Of a DNA stretch of 64,000 nt, positions 50,902 to 59,765 are shown in pieces. The notes under the pieces were generated by a model. That model worked only from the letters and a program-made list of their open reading frames with translations. It searched no databases and was not told the origin of the DNA. How positions within the stretch are numbered: position 1 is the stretch's first letter; the number at the start of each line of letters is the position of its first letter. Made by a program: the position numbers and the translations under genes. This DNA is from Actinomarinicola tropica (GTDB taxonomy: Bacteria > Actinomycetota > Acidimicrobiia > Acidimicrobiales > SKKL01): NCBI RefSeq assembly GCF_009650215.1, contig NZ_CP045851.1:1825001-1889000 (forward strand). The letters run 5' to 3'.

Positions 50902-51396
50902 ATGACCGAGTCCAAGCGCGATCGCGCGATGACCGAGGGCTTCTCGGGACGTCGCACGGCGGAGATCGTCGGCATCACCTACCGCCAGCTCGACTACTGG
51001 GCCCGCACCGACCTCGTGCGGCCCTCGCTCGCCGACGCCAACGGCAGCGGCAGCCGCCGGCGCTACTCCTACCGCGACCTGCTCGAGCTCAAGGTCATCA
51101 AGAGCCTGCTCGACGCCGGGATCCGGCTCGAGTCGGTGCGCGAGGCGTTCACCTACCTGCGCGAGCACCTCGGCGAGGACGTCACCACGGCCAACCTGGT
51201 CATCCGGGGGCCGAGCGTGCTCGTCTCCACCGACGAGGAGCTCGTCGACGTCCTCCGCAACGGCCAGGGCGTGCTCAACGTGCTGCCCCTCGGCGGCGTC
51301 AAGGACGAGGTCGACGCGGCCATCGTCGAGCTGCGGCCGCTGGCCCAGGAGGTCGCCGAGGGCATCGCCGGCCCCCGCGCCGTCGGCGACGCCTGA
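50902..51396 (+). CDS. MerR-family transcriptional regulator (Rv1830-like)
   Basis: A 164-residue regulator with a helix-turn-helix in SGRRTAEIVGITYRQLDYWARTDLVRPS (first part near residue 15) and the wing RRYSYRDLLELKVIK. A dimer helix and a short C-terminal domain follow. It corresponds to Rv1830 (McdR/ResR), linked to division-cycle control and antibiotic tolerance. The ATG has CGGGGAGA upstream, preferred over the 50833 GTG. Confidence 0.9.
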   Translation: MTESKRDRAMTEGFSGRRTAEIVGITYRQLDYWARTDLVRPSLADANGSGSRRRYSYRDLLELKVIKSLLDAGIRLESVREAFTYLREHLGEDVTTANLVIRGPSVLVSTDEELVDVLRNGQGVLNVLPLGGVKDEVDAAIVELRPLAQEVAEGIAGPRAVGDA

Positions 51397-51402
51397 GCGC
51401 CG

Positions 51403-52167
51403 TCAGTCGAACAGGTCGGGCTCGGCCCGGGTGATCCACTCGTAGAGCGGCTGGAAGCTGAACCACCCGGCGCTGTCCGAGCCGACCTGACCGTGGGTGA
51501 GCCGGGCGTGCTCGGGGTCGATCGACACCGGGTCGCCGGCCGCCTCCGCGAGGAGCTGGGCCTGGCAGGTGCGCTCCATGGTGATGAACCACCACACGGC
51601 CTCGTCGACGGAGTGCCCGACGGTGAGGTTGCCGTGGTTGCGGAGGATCGCCGCCTTCTTCTCGCCGAGGGCGTGGGCGATGCGCTTGCCCTCCTCGACG
51701 TCGAGGACGACGCCGGTGAAGTCGTCGAACAGCGCGTGGTCCTCGAAGAACGCGCAGGAGTCCTGGGTGAGGGGATCGAGCTCGCGCCCGAGCGACGACC
51801 AGGCCTTGCCGTGCACCGAGTGGGCGTGGGCCGCCGCCACCACGTCGGGGCGGGCCGCGTGGACCTGCGAGTGGATGGCGAAGGCCGCCTGGTTCACGTG
51901 GTACTCGCCCTCGACCACCTCGCCCTGGTGGTTCACGCAGATGAGGTCCGACACCCGGATGAGGTTGAAGCTCATGCCGAAGGGGTTCACCCAGAAGCGA
52001 TCGGTGTGCTCCGGGTCCCGGGCCGTGATGTGGCCGGCCACGCCCTCGCTGAAGCCGAAGCGGCCGAAGAGACGGAACGACGCGGCGAGGCGCTGCTTGA
52101 GGTGGAGCCGCTCCTGCTCGACGGAGTCGAACTGCGGGCGGGAGAACGGCAGCCGGAGCTCGGCCAT
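51403..52167 (-). CDS. Class II aldolase/adducin family protein
   Basis: A 254-residue zinc-dependent aldolase-like protein. The zinc ligands HAHSVHGKAW and the later His in RNHGNLTVG are in place. It resembles adducin-head/fuculose-phosphate aldolase proteins acting on unknown sugars or on hydroxy acids. The ATG has GGAGGTG nearby. No sugar kinase or isomerase accompanies it. Confidence 0.88.
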   Translation of the reverse strand: MAELRLPFSRPQFDSVEQERLHLKQRLAASFRLFGRFGFSEGVAGHITARDPEHTDRFWVNPFGMSFNLIRVSDLICVNHQGEVVEGEYHVNQAAFAIHSQVHAARPDVVAAAHAHSVHGKAWSSLGRELDPLTQDSCAFFEDHALFDDFTGVVLDVEEGKRIAHALGEKKAAILRNHGNLTVGHSVDEAVWWFITMERTCQAQLLAEAAGDPVSIDPEHARLTHGQVGSDSAGWFSFQPLYEWITRAEPDLFD

Positions 52168-52264
52168 GGTGCACCTCCAGGTGGGAACGCCGTCGCAGTG
52201 TAGAACCTGGCCCCGACCCCGGCGGGGGAGGGAACCGCTCGACCACCCCCGACGTCGAACTCCC

Positions 52265-52654
52265 ATGCGACGCCTCCTCCTGCTGCCCCTCATCCTCGCC
52301 CTGCCCCTCGCCGCCTGTGGCGACGACGCCGATGGCGACGGTGCCGGCAGCGGATCCGGATCCTCGCCGGCGGTGACCGTCCCCGACCGGCCCGCGGAGG
52401 TCCGAGGCATCCTCGACGGCGGCGAGGGGACGTTCGCGCTGTCCGACGCCGACGACGCCTACTTCGAGGGCATGGCCCTGCTGCCGGCACGGGGCGACGC
52501 TCCGCCGGTCGTCGTGGACGACGCCGGGGTCGAGCTCGGCACGGGTGACCTGGCCGAGGGCATGCCCGTCGAGGTGTGGACCGAGGGTCCGTGCGCCGAG
52601 TCGTACCCGGTGCAGTGCCCGGTCCAGGCCCTCCGCGTCGACACCGCGGGCTGA
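52265..52654 (+). CDS. Small putative lipoprotein
   Basis: A 129-residue protein with a lipoprotein signal peptide (RRLLLLPLILALPLAAC, lipobox LAAC at residues 15-18), a Gly/Ser/Asp-rich linker and a small beta-rich domain. Two cysteines (PCAESYPVQC) may form a disulfide. The function is unknown. Confidence 0.72.
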   Translation: MRRLLLLPLILALPLAACGDDADGDGAGSGSGSSPAVTVPDRPAEVRGILDGGEGTFALSDADDAYFEGMALLPARGDAPPVVVDDAGVELGTGDLAEGMPVEVWTEGPCAESYPVQCPVQALRVDTAG

Positions 52655-52685
52655 CCGCGACCGTCTCCTGCGGGGTGGCGCGTGC

Positions 52686-54209
52686 TCAGTCGCCCATGAC
52701 GTCGGCGATCGTGGCCACGTCGGTCAGCGCCCGCACCGCAGCGTCGAGCAGGGGCAGCGCCAGGACGGCGCCGGTGCCCTCCCCGAGACGCATGTCGAGG
52801 TCGAGCACCGGCTCGAGGCCGAGCTCGTCGAGCGCGATGGTGGCTGCCGGCTCGGTCGATCGGTGCCCGGCGACGACGCGGTGGCGCACGCCGGGGAGGA
52901 GCCGCTCGGCCGCGAGCAGGGCGGCATCGGCGATCACGCCGTCGATGACGACGGGCACCCGCTGGGACGCGGCGGCCGCGACGAACCCCGCCATCGCTGC
53001 GATCTCCAACCCCCCGAGCGAGGCGAGCACGACGAGCGGGTCGTCACCCGGGTCGTGGCGGGACAGCCCGGATTCGATCGCGCCGACCTTGCGCGCCAGC
53101 GTCTCGTCGTCCGCGCCGGCGCCGCGACCGGTCACCTCGGCCGCCGACCGCCCGCAGTAGGCGGCGACGAGGGCGGATGCGGGCGTGGTGTTCCCGATCC
53201 CCATCTCCCCGGTCACCAGGCACCGCGCGCCGCCGGCGATCAGCTCGTCGGCGACCTCGGCGCCCACGTCGAGCGCGCGCGACACCTCGGCCAACGTCAT
53301 CGCCGGCTCGACCGACAGGTCGCGGGTTCCACGGCGGATCGACCGATCGAGCACGCCGTCGACCGGGGCGGTCCGGTGGGCCACGCCGACGTCGACGACC
53401 ACGACCTCCGCCTGTGCGGCCGCGGCCAGCGCCTGGACCGACGCCCGCCCCGACGCCATGACCCCCACCATGGTGGAGGTGATCTCCTGGGGCCAGGCGG
53501 TGACCCCCGCGGCGTGCACCCCGTGGTCGGCGGCGAACACCGCCACCGTCGCCGGAGCGGGGCGTGGGGGAGGGCAGGACCCGGCGATCGCCGCGAGGCG
53601 GGCGCCGAGCGCCTCGAGCCGCCCGAGCGAGCCGGTCGGCTTGGCGAGGGCGTCGAACCGCTCGCGCGCCGCTCGCGCCGACGGGTCGACCGTGGGGTCG
53701 GCCGGCTCCTCCCAGCTGCGGTGGATCGCGTCGAACCGGCCGCTCCCGTCGTCCAGCCACCGCTCGGCGGTGCTGCGGATGGTCGCGTCGACGAAGGCGA
53801 AGCAGGTGCCCGCCGCGTCGGCCGCGCCGCGGTCGACCACGGCGTCGCCGATGTACAGCGCGCGCGACGCATCGACGCCCAACCGGTCCAGCGCCGTGCG
53901 CAGCGAGCGCGGATCGGGCTTCGGGGCCCCGACGTCGACGCTCGTGACCACGACCTCCAGCAGCGCGTCGAGGCCGGTGGGGGCGAGGAGCCCACGGACG
54001 TCGCGCTCGGTCATGACCGACGTGTCGGTCACCGCGGCCAGGCGCAGGCCGGCGTCGCGGAGCGCCATGAGGTCAGCGAGGACCTCCGTTCGCAGCTGGA
54101 CCTCGAGCTCATCGGTCGGGGTACCGGGCGGCGCGGCGTGGACGAGCGTGTCGCCCACGTCGAACACCACGGCGTCGAGGCGGTGACGGAGGGCGGTGAG
54201 ATGGGTCAT
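52686..54209 (-). CDS. cobT: HAD phosphatase - CobT fusion (nicotinate-nucleotide:DMB phosphoribosyltransferase)
   Basis: A 507-residue fusion. Residues 1-165 are a HAD hydrolase: motif I FDVGDTLV (nucleophile Asp 17), motif II VTDTSV, motif III Lys in APKPDP, motif IV GDAVVD. Residues 180-507 are CobT: AKPTGSLGRLE, GEMGIGNTT, and the catalytic Glu in LGEGTGA. CobT makes alpha-ribazole 5'-phosphate from DMB. The HAD domain could remove that phosphate, a job normally done by CobC, which is missing from this operon. That activity is inferred from fusion and context. Its ATG overlaps the preceding gene by 4 bases. Confidence 0.88.
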   Translation of the reverse strand: MTHLTALRHRLDAVVFDVGDTLVHAAPPGTPTDELEVQLRTEVLADLMALRDAGLRLAAVTDTSVMTERDVRGLLAPTGLDALLEVVVTSVDVGAPKPDPRSLRTALDRLGVDASRALYIGDAVVDRGAADAAGTCFAFVDATIRSTAERWLDDGSGRFDAIHRSWEEPADPTVDPSARAARERFDALAKPTGSLGRLEALGARLAAIAGSCPPPRPAPATVAVFAADHGVHAAGVTAWPQEITSTMVGVMASGRASVQALAAAAQAEVVVVDVGVAHRTAPVDGVLDRSIRRGTRDLSVEPAMTLAEVSRALDVGAEVADELIAGGARCLVTGEMGIGNTTPASALVAAYCGRSAAEVTGRGAGADDETLARKVGAIESGLSRHDPGDDPLVVLASLGGLEIAAMAGFVAAAASQRVPVVIDGVIADAALLAAERLLPGVRHRVVAGHRSTEPAATIALDELGLEPVLDLDMRLGEGTGAVLALPLLDAAVRALTDVATIADVMGD

Positions 54210-55132
54210 GGGTCCTCGCGCGGGGGGAGGGCGGACAGGAAGCGGTCGAGATCAGCGGGGCCGGGGATGCCGATGCGGACGGTGTCGGGCCAGCCGAAGC
54301 TGGTGCAGTCGCGCACCACGACGGCCCGTCGAGCGAGGGTCGCACGCAGTCCGGCAGCGCCCCGCACCAGGATCCACGGTGCATCCGCGGCGTCGACGTC
54401 CCAGCCGTGGGCGGCGACGGCGGTGGCCAGGGCCGTGCGCGCCGCGGCCACGCGCCGAGCCGTGTCGGCCAGGTCGAGGGCGTCGAGCGCGTCGTCCGCC
54501 ACCTCGAGCGCCAGCGCGCCGACGGCCCACTCGGGCCGCAGCGCACGCAGCTGCTCGGCCGTCGACACGTCGGGTGCCAACACGTAGCCCAGCCGGAGGC
54601 CGGGGCAGGCCAGGAGCTTCGTGAGCGACCCGATGACGACGGCGCCGTTCCGGTGGTCGCCGCGGGTCCAGGTGCCGGTCGCGAGCGGCCAGTAGGCCTC
54701 GTCCCACACGGAGGCGAGGTCGTCGGGTCGGGCGAGCCGGCCCGAGGGGGAGTGGGGGTTCGACCGCCACCGAGGGGACCCGGGGTCGACGGAGCGGAGG
54801 TGCCGTCGGTAGCCGCTGAACTCCGGCTCGACGACGTGCCCGTCGGGCCGCGCCCAGGCGACGAGGGCGATCGCCTGGCTCGCGCCGGCGGTCAGCACGA
54901 GCAGGTCGGGATCGACCCCGAGGCGCGCTGCCAGCCTCTCCTCGGCGGGTGCCACGTCGCCGTAGCGCCGTGCCGCCGCAGCGTGCCGGACGACGAGGGC
55001 CTCGACGTCGGGGGCGACGGGGTTGAGCGAGGCGCTGAGGTCGAGGACCTGCTCGACGGGGACGCCCAGCCAGCGGGCGATCGCGGCACCGTCACCTCCG
55101 TGGGGCCCGGCCGCCGGGACGTCCCCGATCAC
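54206..55132 (-). CDS. cobD: Threonine-phosphate decarboxylase-like aminotransferase (CobD/CobC)
   Basis: A 308-residue fold-type I PLP enzyme. The opening HGGDGAAIARWLG and DLSASLNPVAP are diagnostic of L-threonine-O-3-phosphate decarboxylase (Salmonella CobD, other species CobC). The PLP Lys is in GSLTKLLACPGLRLGY near 180. It would make 1-amino-2-propanol phosphate, the linker that CbiB attaches. It overlaps cbiB and cobT by 4 bases each. Somewhat shorter than typical. Confidence 0.88.
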   Translation of the reverse strand: MIGDVPAAGPHGGDGAAIARWLGVPVEQVLDLSASLNPVAPDVEALVVRHAAAARRYGDVAPAEERLAARLGVDPDLLVLTAGASQAIALVAWARPDGHVVEPEFSGYRRHLRSVDPGSPRWRSNPHSPSGRLARPDDLASVWDEAYWPLATGTWTRGDHRNGAVVIGSLTKLLACPGLRLGYVLAPDVSTAEQLRALRPEWAVGALALEVADDALDALDLADTARRVAAARTALATAVAAHGWDVDAADAPWILVRGAAGLRATLARRAVVVRDCTSFGWPDTVRIGIPGPADLDRFLSALPPREDP

Positions 55133-56028
55133 CGCCCGAGGCGGGCCAGGCCGTAGCCGGCCAGTGCCGTGGCCAGCGCGGTGGTGACGTCGGCGGACAG
55201 CTCCACCGCCGCACGGATGTCGGCCGCAGCGGGCGCACGCCCCGAGCCGAGGAGGGGCCGATCCTCCACGCGCCCACCGGGGTACGGCGTGGGTCCGCCG
55301 AGCTGGAGGCCGAGCGCGGCGGCGAACGCGGCCTCGGCCACGCCGGCGTTCGGCGACGGGTGCGCCGGCGCGTCGCGGCGCACGGCACGCAGCACGGCGC
55401 GGGCCGCGTCGGGTCGAGCCGCGGCGACGAGCAGCGCCGTCGCGCGGGCGGGGACCCACGCCATCGCGTCGTCGAGCCGCGCCGCGACCCGGCCGAAGCG
55501 CTCGTAGCGCTCGGTCCTGTACCCGACCATCGAGTCCATCGTGTCGACGGCCCGGTGCACGAGCACCCCGGTCGGTCCGGCCGCGGCCGCCCACATCGCA
55601 GGGGCCACGACGGCGTCGACGGTGTTCTCGGCGACGGACTCGACGACCGCCCGGGCCACGCCGCTCGTGTCGAGCGCAGCCGGATCCCGCCCGACGAGCG
55701 ACGGCAGCAGGTCCCGCGCGCCGTCGAGGTCGTCGTCCTCCAGCCGGTCGGCGACGTCGATGGCCACCTCGTGCAGCTGGTGGCCTCCCGTCGCCAGCCA
55801 CGTGGCGAGGATGGTGGAGCGGAGGGGGACCGCGGCGGCCGCCCCGAGCGCCACGCCCGCCGCGGTGTACCGGGCACCGGCGCCGACGTCGTCGGCGTGG
55901 AGGCGACGTTCGAGCCGGCCCATGGCCGTGCCGAACAGCGACAGCGGATGGGGCACCCAACTCGGGTGGCGGACGACGCCGTCGGCCAGGAGGCCGATCG
56001 CCGCTCCCCGGGCGTGTCGGCCCCTCAC
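55129..56028 (-). CDS. cbiB: Adenosylcobinamide-phosphate synthase
   Basis: A 299-residue polytopic membrane enzyme. SWVPHPLSLFGTAMGRLER, SVAENTVDAVVAP and DTMDSMVGYRTERYERFGRVAARLDD are conserved CbiB/CobD blocks. It attaches aminopropanol phosphate to cobyric acid. GTG start overlaps the cobS stop. Confidence 0.93.
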   Translation of the reverse strand: MRGRHARGAAIGLLADGVVRHPSWVPHPLSLFGTAMGRLERRLHADDVGAGARYTAAGVALGAAAAVPLRSTILATWLATGGHQLHEVAIDVADRLEDDDLDGARDLLPSLVGRDPAALDTSGVARAVVESVAENTVDAVVAPAMWAAAAGPTGVLVHRAVDTMDSMVGYRTERYERFGRVAARLDDAMAWVPARATALLVAAARPDAARAVLRAVRRDAPAHPSPNAGVAEAAFAAALGLQLGGPTPYPGGRVEDRPLLGSGRAPAAADIRAAVELSADVTTALATALAGYGLARLGR

Positions 56029-56753
56029 CAGCGGGCCGCCAGGACGAGGAGGCCGGCCGACTCGCCGACGAGGCCCGCGGCGCCGAGCACGTCGCCGGTG
56101 AAGCCGCCGATGCGCCGCGCCGCCAGGGACATGACGAGCGCCGCGCCCGCAGCGAGGGCGACGAGAGCGGCGGCGCCGGGCAGACCGGACCCGACGAGGA
56201 CGAGCGCGAGGGCCGTCACCGCGCCGAGGAGCCCCACGCTGGCAGCGGACCCGCCGAGGAACGCGTCGGCGATCCCGGAGGCGCGGGCGTAGGGGCGCGT
56301 GCGGGCGATCACAGCCATCGCCGTCCTCGACCCGCACCAGAGGCCGGCGATGGTGAGCGGGCGAGGGTCGACGGCCGCGAACCCCCCGACGCGGACGAGG
56401 GTGGTGGTGGCGAGGGCCATGACCCCGAAGGTACCCACGTCCGGCTGCCGCATGATCGCCAGGCGTCGCTCGCGATCGGCGTGGGGGAGCAGCCCGTCGG
56501 CGCTGTCGGCCAGGCCGTCGTGGTGCAGAGCGCCCGTCAGGACGAGGTCGGCGAGGACGGCGACGACCGCGGCGAGCAGCGGGGGCCAGAGCTGGTCGGC
56601 ACCCCACCAGGCGAGCCCGACGCCGGCACCGATCGCGGCGCCGACGACGGGGAACCAACCCAGCGCGGACGGCGTCGGCGTGGCTGCTCGCCCGACGACG
56701 GTGAGGAAGCTGGCGGCCGTCCGGAACCCACCCGCGTCGAGGGAGCGGCTCAC
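56025..56753 (-). CDS. cobS: Adenosylcobinamide-GDP ribazoletransferase (cobalamin synthase)
   Basis: A 242-residue membrane protein. The conserved segment LHHDGLADSADGLLPHADRERRLAIM (first part near residue 65) and DVGTFG identify CobS. It joins alpha-ribazole or its phosphate to adenosylcobinamide-GDP, completing the cobamide. It overlaps cobU by 4 bases. Confidence 0.94.
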   Translation of the reverse strand: MSRSLDAGGFRTAASFLTVVGRAATPTPSALGWFPVVGAAIGAGVGLAWWGADQLWPPLLAAVVAVLADLVLTGALHHDGLADSADGLLPHADRERRLAIMRQPDVGTFGVMALATTTLVRVGGFAAVDPRPLTIAGLWCGSRTAMAVIARTRPYARASGIADAFLGGSAASVGLLGAVTALALVLVGSGLPGAAALVALAAGAALVMSLAARRIGGFTGDVLGAAGLVGESAGLLVLAARW

Positions 56754-57250
56754 GGCGCCTCGAGGCGCAGGACGCGCCCGGCCACGACGAGCAGCGACTC
56801 GTCGGCCGCCGCGGCCAGGGCCTGGTTCAGCGCCCCGAGCGCGTCGCGGAAGCGTCGTCCGGCGGCGGTCTCGGGGTGCACGCCCATGCCGACCTCGTCG
56901 GAGACGAGCACGACGGGCTCGCTGCGGCGGCGGAGCGCGGCGACCAGCCCGTCGGTGTCGACCTCCATGTCGGGCCGGGCGGCGACCCACGGTCCGAGCG
57001 CGTCGACGAGCACGGTGCCGGGGGTGGTGGCGAGCACCTCGGCGAGGTCGAACGGGGGCTCGACGGTGTGCCACGTCGCGGACCGGCGGGCGCGGTGCGC
57101 CTCCAGTCGGGCCGCCAGATCCGCGTCGTCGTCGGACGGGACCATGGTGGCCACGTAGGTGACGGGACCGCCGTCGGCGAGCACGTGGGCCCGCTGCTCG
57201 GCGACCGCGGACTTGCCCGAGCGGGCGCCGCCGAGGACGAGGACGATCAC
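56750..57250 (-). CDS. cobU: Adenosylcobinamide kinase / guanylyltransferase
   Basis: A 166-residue bifunctional enzyme. The P-loop GGARSGKSAVAE is at residues 7-18, and the guanylylated His segment RLEAHRARRSATWHTVE and DEVGMGVHPE are typical. It phosphorylates and then activates adenosylcobinamide with GTP. It overlaps cbiZ and cobS by 4 bases. Confidence 0.94.
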   Translation of the reverse strand: MIVLVLGGARSGKSAVAEQRAHVLADGGPVTYVATMVPSDDDADLAARLEAHRARRSATWHTVEPPFDLAEVLATTPGTVLVDALGPWVAARPDMEVDTDGLVAALRRRSEPVVLVSDEVGMGVHPETAAGRRFRDALGALNQALAAAADESLLVVAGRVLRLEAP

Positions 57251-57897
57251 GGGAGGTCCGCGTCCTGGGTGGCGAGGCCCTCCGTCACGGCCACGTGCAC
57301 GGCGCGGGCGATGCGGGCACCCCACACGGACCGTGGTCCGCCGTAGGGCTGGGCCGCTCCCTCGGTCGGGCAGAGGATGCAGACGGCGTCGGTGGGCGTG
57401 CCCGTCCCGGCCCACCCCGCCTCGGCCATGGCCTGCGACTTGGCCTCCGTGGCCGTCGCGACGGCGTTGACGAGCGCCGCGTCGGACATCCGCACCGGCA
57501 GATCGACCACCACGTTGATGGTGCCGACGGCGACGGCGCCCTCGGCGTGCCAATCGGGGCTCGGGGCCGCGGCCCACGACGGCTCCTCGACGCCGACGGT
57601 CGCCCGGACGGTGACGCCGCCGTCCACGGTCGTGACCATGCGCCGGACGTCGACGGCGGTCATCAGCCCGACGCCGGGCCCGTCGAGACCGACCTCGAGG
57701 GCCAGCTCCGCGAGGTGCACCTCCGGGTCGTCACGGCTGTAGCCCCGGTGCACGGTCGCGTTGAGGATCCAGTGGCGGAGGCCGAGCCCCCCGCCGAGCG
57801 TCGCCGACGACACGGCCCACCGTGGCGCGTCGGGTCGGAGGACGACGACGGGCAGCCGGTGCCCACCCTCCTCGCGCTCGAACCAGTCGGTCACCAT
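57247..57897 (-). CDS. cbiZ: Adenosylcobinamide amidohydrolase (CbiZ)
   Basis: A 216-residue protein of the CbiZ family (INVVVDLPVRMSDAALVNAV, then GTGTPTDAVCILCP). CbiZ cleaves the aminopropanol linker of foreign cobamides or cobinamide, giving cobyric acid, which CbiB can rebuild. As first gene of the operon it shows that salvage and remodelling of imported cobamides is intended; no corrin-ring synthesis genes are present. A TACCGT hexamer lies 9 bases upstream. Confidence 0.92.
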   Translation of the reverse strand: MVTDWFEREEGGHRLPVVVLRPDAPRWAVSSATLGGGLGLRHWILNATVHRGYSRDDPEVHLAELALEVGLDGPGVGLMTAVDVRRMVTTVDGGVTVRATVGVEEPSWAAAPSPDWHAEGAVAVGTINVVVDLPVRMSDAALVNAVATATEAKSQAMAEAGWAGTGTPTDAVCILCPTEGAAQPYGGPRSVWGARIARAVHVAVTEGLATQDADLP

Positions 57898-57958
57898 GTG
57901 TCGCAGACGGTAGCGGGGCCCCGCGGCGCGGCTCGACAGCGACCGACCGGTGGGGTTG

Positions 57959-57970
57959 CATGGGCCCATG
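57959..57970. promoter_or_regulatory. Palindrome CATGGGCCCATG over the PhyH start codon
   Basis: A perfect 12-bp palindrome whose last three bases are the ATG at 57968. It lies in the 70-base divergent region with cbiZ and could be an operator or chance. Confidence 0.25.
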
Positions 57971-58771
57971 GGAGACGGGGGATCGTCGCAGGCCGTGCCG
58001 TCCGCGCCGACGCGCGTCGGGCCCGACGTCGACGTCGCCACGGTGGTCGCCGGCCTTCGCGAGCACGGGTACGTCGTCGTCGAGCGGTTCCTCGACGACG
58101 AGCGGGTGGCGGCGATCCGCGACGCCCTGGCTCCGGTGCTCGCGACCACGCCGGAGGGCCGCAACGACTTCGAGGGCTTCGCGACGAAGCGCATCTACGC
58201 CCTGTTCGCCAAGACCCGGGCGTTCGACGACCTGGCGATCCACCCCCTGGTGCTCGGGGTGGTCGACGCGATCCTCGAGCACCACCAGCTGAGCGCTCCG
58301 ACCGGCATCGAGATCGGTCCCGGGTCGCCCGCACAGCCGCTGCACCGCGACGACCAGATCTACCCGCTGCCCGACCCGCATCGCGAGTTCGTCGTCAACA
58401 CCATGTGGGCCCTCGAGGACTTCACCGCCGAGAACGGCGCCACGCTCCTCGTGCCCGGCAGCCACGGCGGCCAGCCGCGACCCGACGAGCCGCCGATCCC
58501 CGCGGAGATGCCCGCCGGCTCGGTCATGTTCTACCTGGGTAGCCTCTGGCACGGCGGCGGTGCGAACACGACCGGCGCGCCACGACTCGGCGTGATCCTC
58601 GAGTACGCGTGGGCGTACCTCCGGGCCCAGGAGAACCACCTCCTCGCCGTGCCGCGCGAGGTCGCGGCCGCCCTCCCGCCCCGGCTCCAGGAGCTGCTCG
58701 GCTACGGCATCTGCCCGCCCTTCGTCGGCTACGTCGACGGTCGACACCCGCGGCGGGTCCTGCAGGGCTGA
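57968..58771 (+). CDS. Phytanoyl-CoA dioxygenase family (PhyH) protein
   Basis: A 267-residue Fe(II)/2-oxoglutarate oxygenase. The facial triad appears as His-x-Asp in LHRDDQIYP near residue 128 and His in SLWHGGGANTT near 195, with a following Arg. The substrate is unknown; PhyH proteins hydroxylate diverse lipids and small molecules. It is divergent from cbiZ, and no pathway partner is adjacent. Confidence 0.87.
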   Translation: MGDGGSSQAVPSAPTRVGPDVDVATVVAGLREHGYVVVERFLDDERVAAIRDALAPVLATTPEGRNDFEGFATKRIYALFAKTRAFDDLAIHPLVLGVVDAILEHHQLSAPTGIEIGPGSPAQPLHRDDQIYPLPDPHREFVVNTMWALEDFTAENGATLLVPGSHGGQPRPDEPPIPAEMPAGSVMFYLGSLWHGGGANTTGAPRLGVILEYAWAYLRAQENHLLAVPREVAAALPPRLQELLGYGICPPFVGYVDGRHPRRVLQG

Positions 58772-58818
58772 CCTCGGGTGGCAGACTCGGCTCGTCCGAC
58801 CAGGGGGAGACCGAGGAC

Positions 58819-59739
58819 ATGGCATCGACCGACCCGACCGCGCCCGACTTCGAGTACGACGAGCTCGCCTACCTGCGGGAGAACGCCGAGGAGGTCGGGC
58901 TCCCGTGGTCCGGGCCGCCGACGGTGGAGCGGGTCGAGGTCGCCGTCGCCGGCTCCCGCTGCGTGAGCGCCCTCCGGTGGGGGAGCGGGCCGATCGAGCT
59001 CGTGCTCGTGCACGGATCGGCCCAGAACGCCCACACCTGGGACACCGTGGCCCTCGCGCTCGGGCGACCGCTGCTCGCCGTCGACCTCCCGGGCCACGGT
59101 CACTCCGACTGGCGCGACGACTTCGGGTACCGACCTCACCAGCTCGCCGACGACCTGGCCGTGGTGCTCGAGGAGCTCTGCGAGGAACCCGTCGTCGTCG
59201 TCGGCATGTCCCTCGGCGGTGCGACCGTGAGCTCGCTCGCGGCGCGGCGCCCCGACCTCGTCCGGCGGGTCGTCGCCGTCGACATCACGCCCAACCCGAG
59301 CAGCGAGGCGGTGAAGGACATCCACGACTTCATCGCCGGGCCCCAGAGCTTCCCGAGCTTCGCGGAGATCCTCGAGCGCACCGTGCAGTACAACCCCACC
59401 CGTTCCGAGACCTCGCTGCGTCGGGGCATCGTGCACAACGCGCGCCGTGCCGACGACGGCTCCTGGCAGTGGCGCTACGACCGCCGGGACCGCGCCGACG
59501 CACCGGAGGTCGAGCGGCCCGACCCGTGGGAGGAGATCGAGTCGATCGTCGCGCCGTACCTGCTCGTGCGGGGCGGGGCGAAGGGCTCGGTGGTGACCGA
59601 CGAGGGCGTCGACGAGCTGCTGCGGCGCCGTCCCGGCACCGAGGTGGTCGTCGTGCCCGACGCCGGCCACTCGATCCAGGGGGACCAGCCGCTCGAGCTG
59701 GCCCGGATCATCGATCGCTTCGCCCACGGCGACGGCTGA
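58819..59739 (+). CDS. Alpha/beta hydrolase
   Basis: A 306-residue alpha/beta hydrolase. VHGSAQNAHTWD has the oxyanion-hole region, the nucleophile elbow is GMSLGG near residue 134, and the catalytic His is in PDAGHSIQGDQ near the end. An acidic N-terminal extension of about 35 residues precedes the fold. The substrate is unknown. The ATG is preceded by CAGGGGGAG (58801-58809). Confidence 0.86.
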   Translation: MASTDPTAPDFEYDELAYLRENAEEVGLPWSGPPTVERVEVAVAGSRCVSALRWGSGPIELVLVHGSAQNAHTWDTVALALGRPLLAVDLPGHGHSDWRDDFGYRPHQLADDLAVVLEELCEEPVVVVGMSLGGATVSSLAARRPDLVRRVVAVDITPNPSSEAVKDIHDFIAGPQSFPSFAEILERTVQYNPTRSETSLRRGIVHNARRADDGSWQWRYDRRDRADAPEVERPDPWEEIESIVAPYLLVRGGAKGSVVTDEGVDELLRRRPGTEVVVVPDAGHSIQGDQPLELARIIDRFAHGDG

Positions 59740-59765
59740 GCCGCAGGTCGCCGTCGACGGCCCGA

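Noticed and set aside
59750-59761. Palindrome GCCGTCGACGGC between convergent genes as a terminator
   Set aside because: A 12-bp GC palindrome with no loop or T-run; too likely by chance in this composition.
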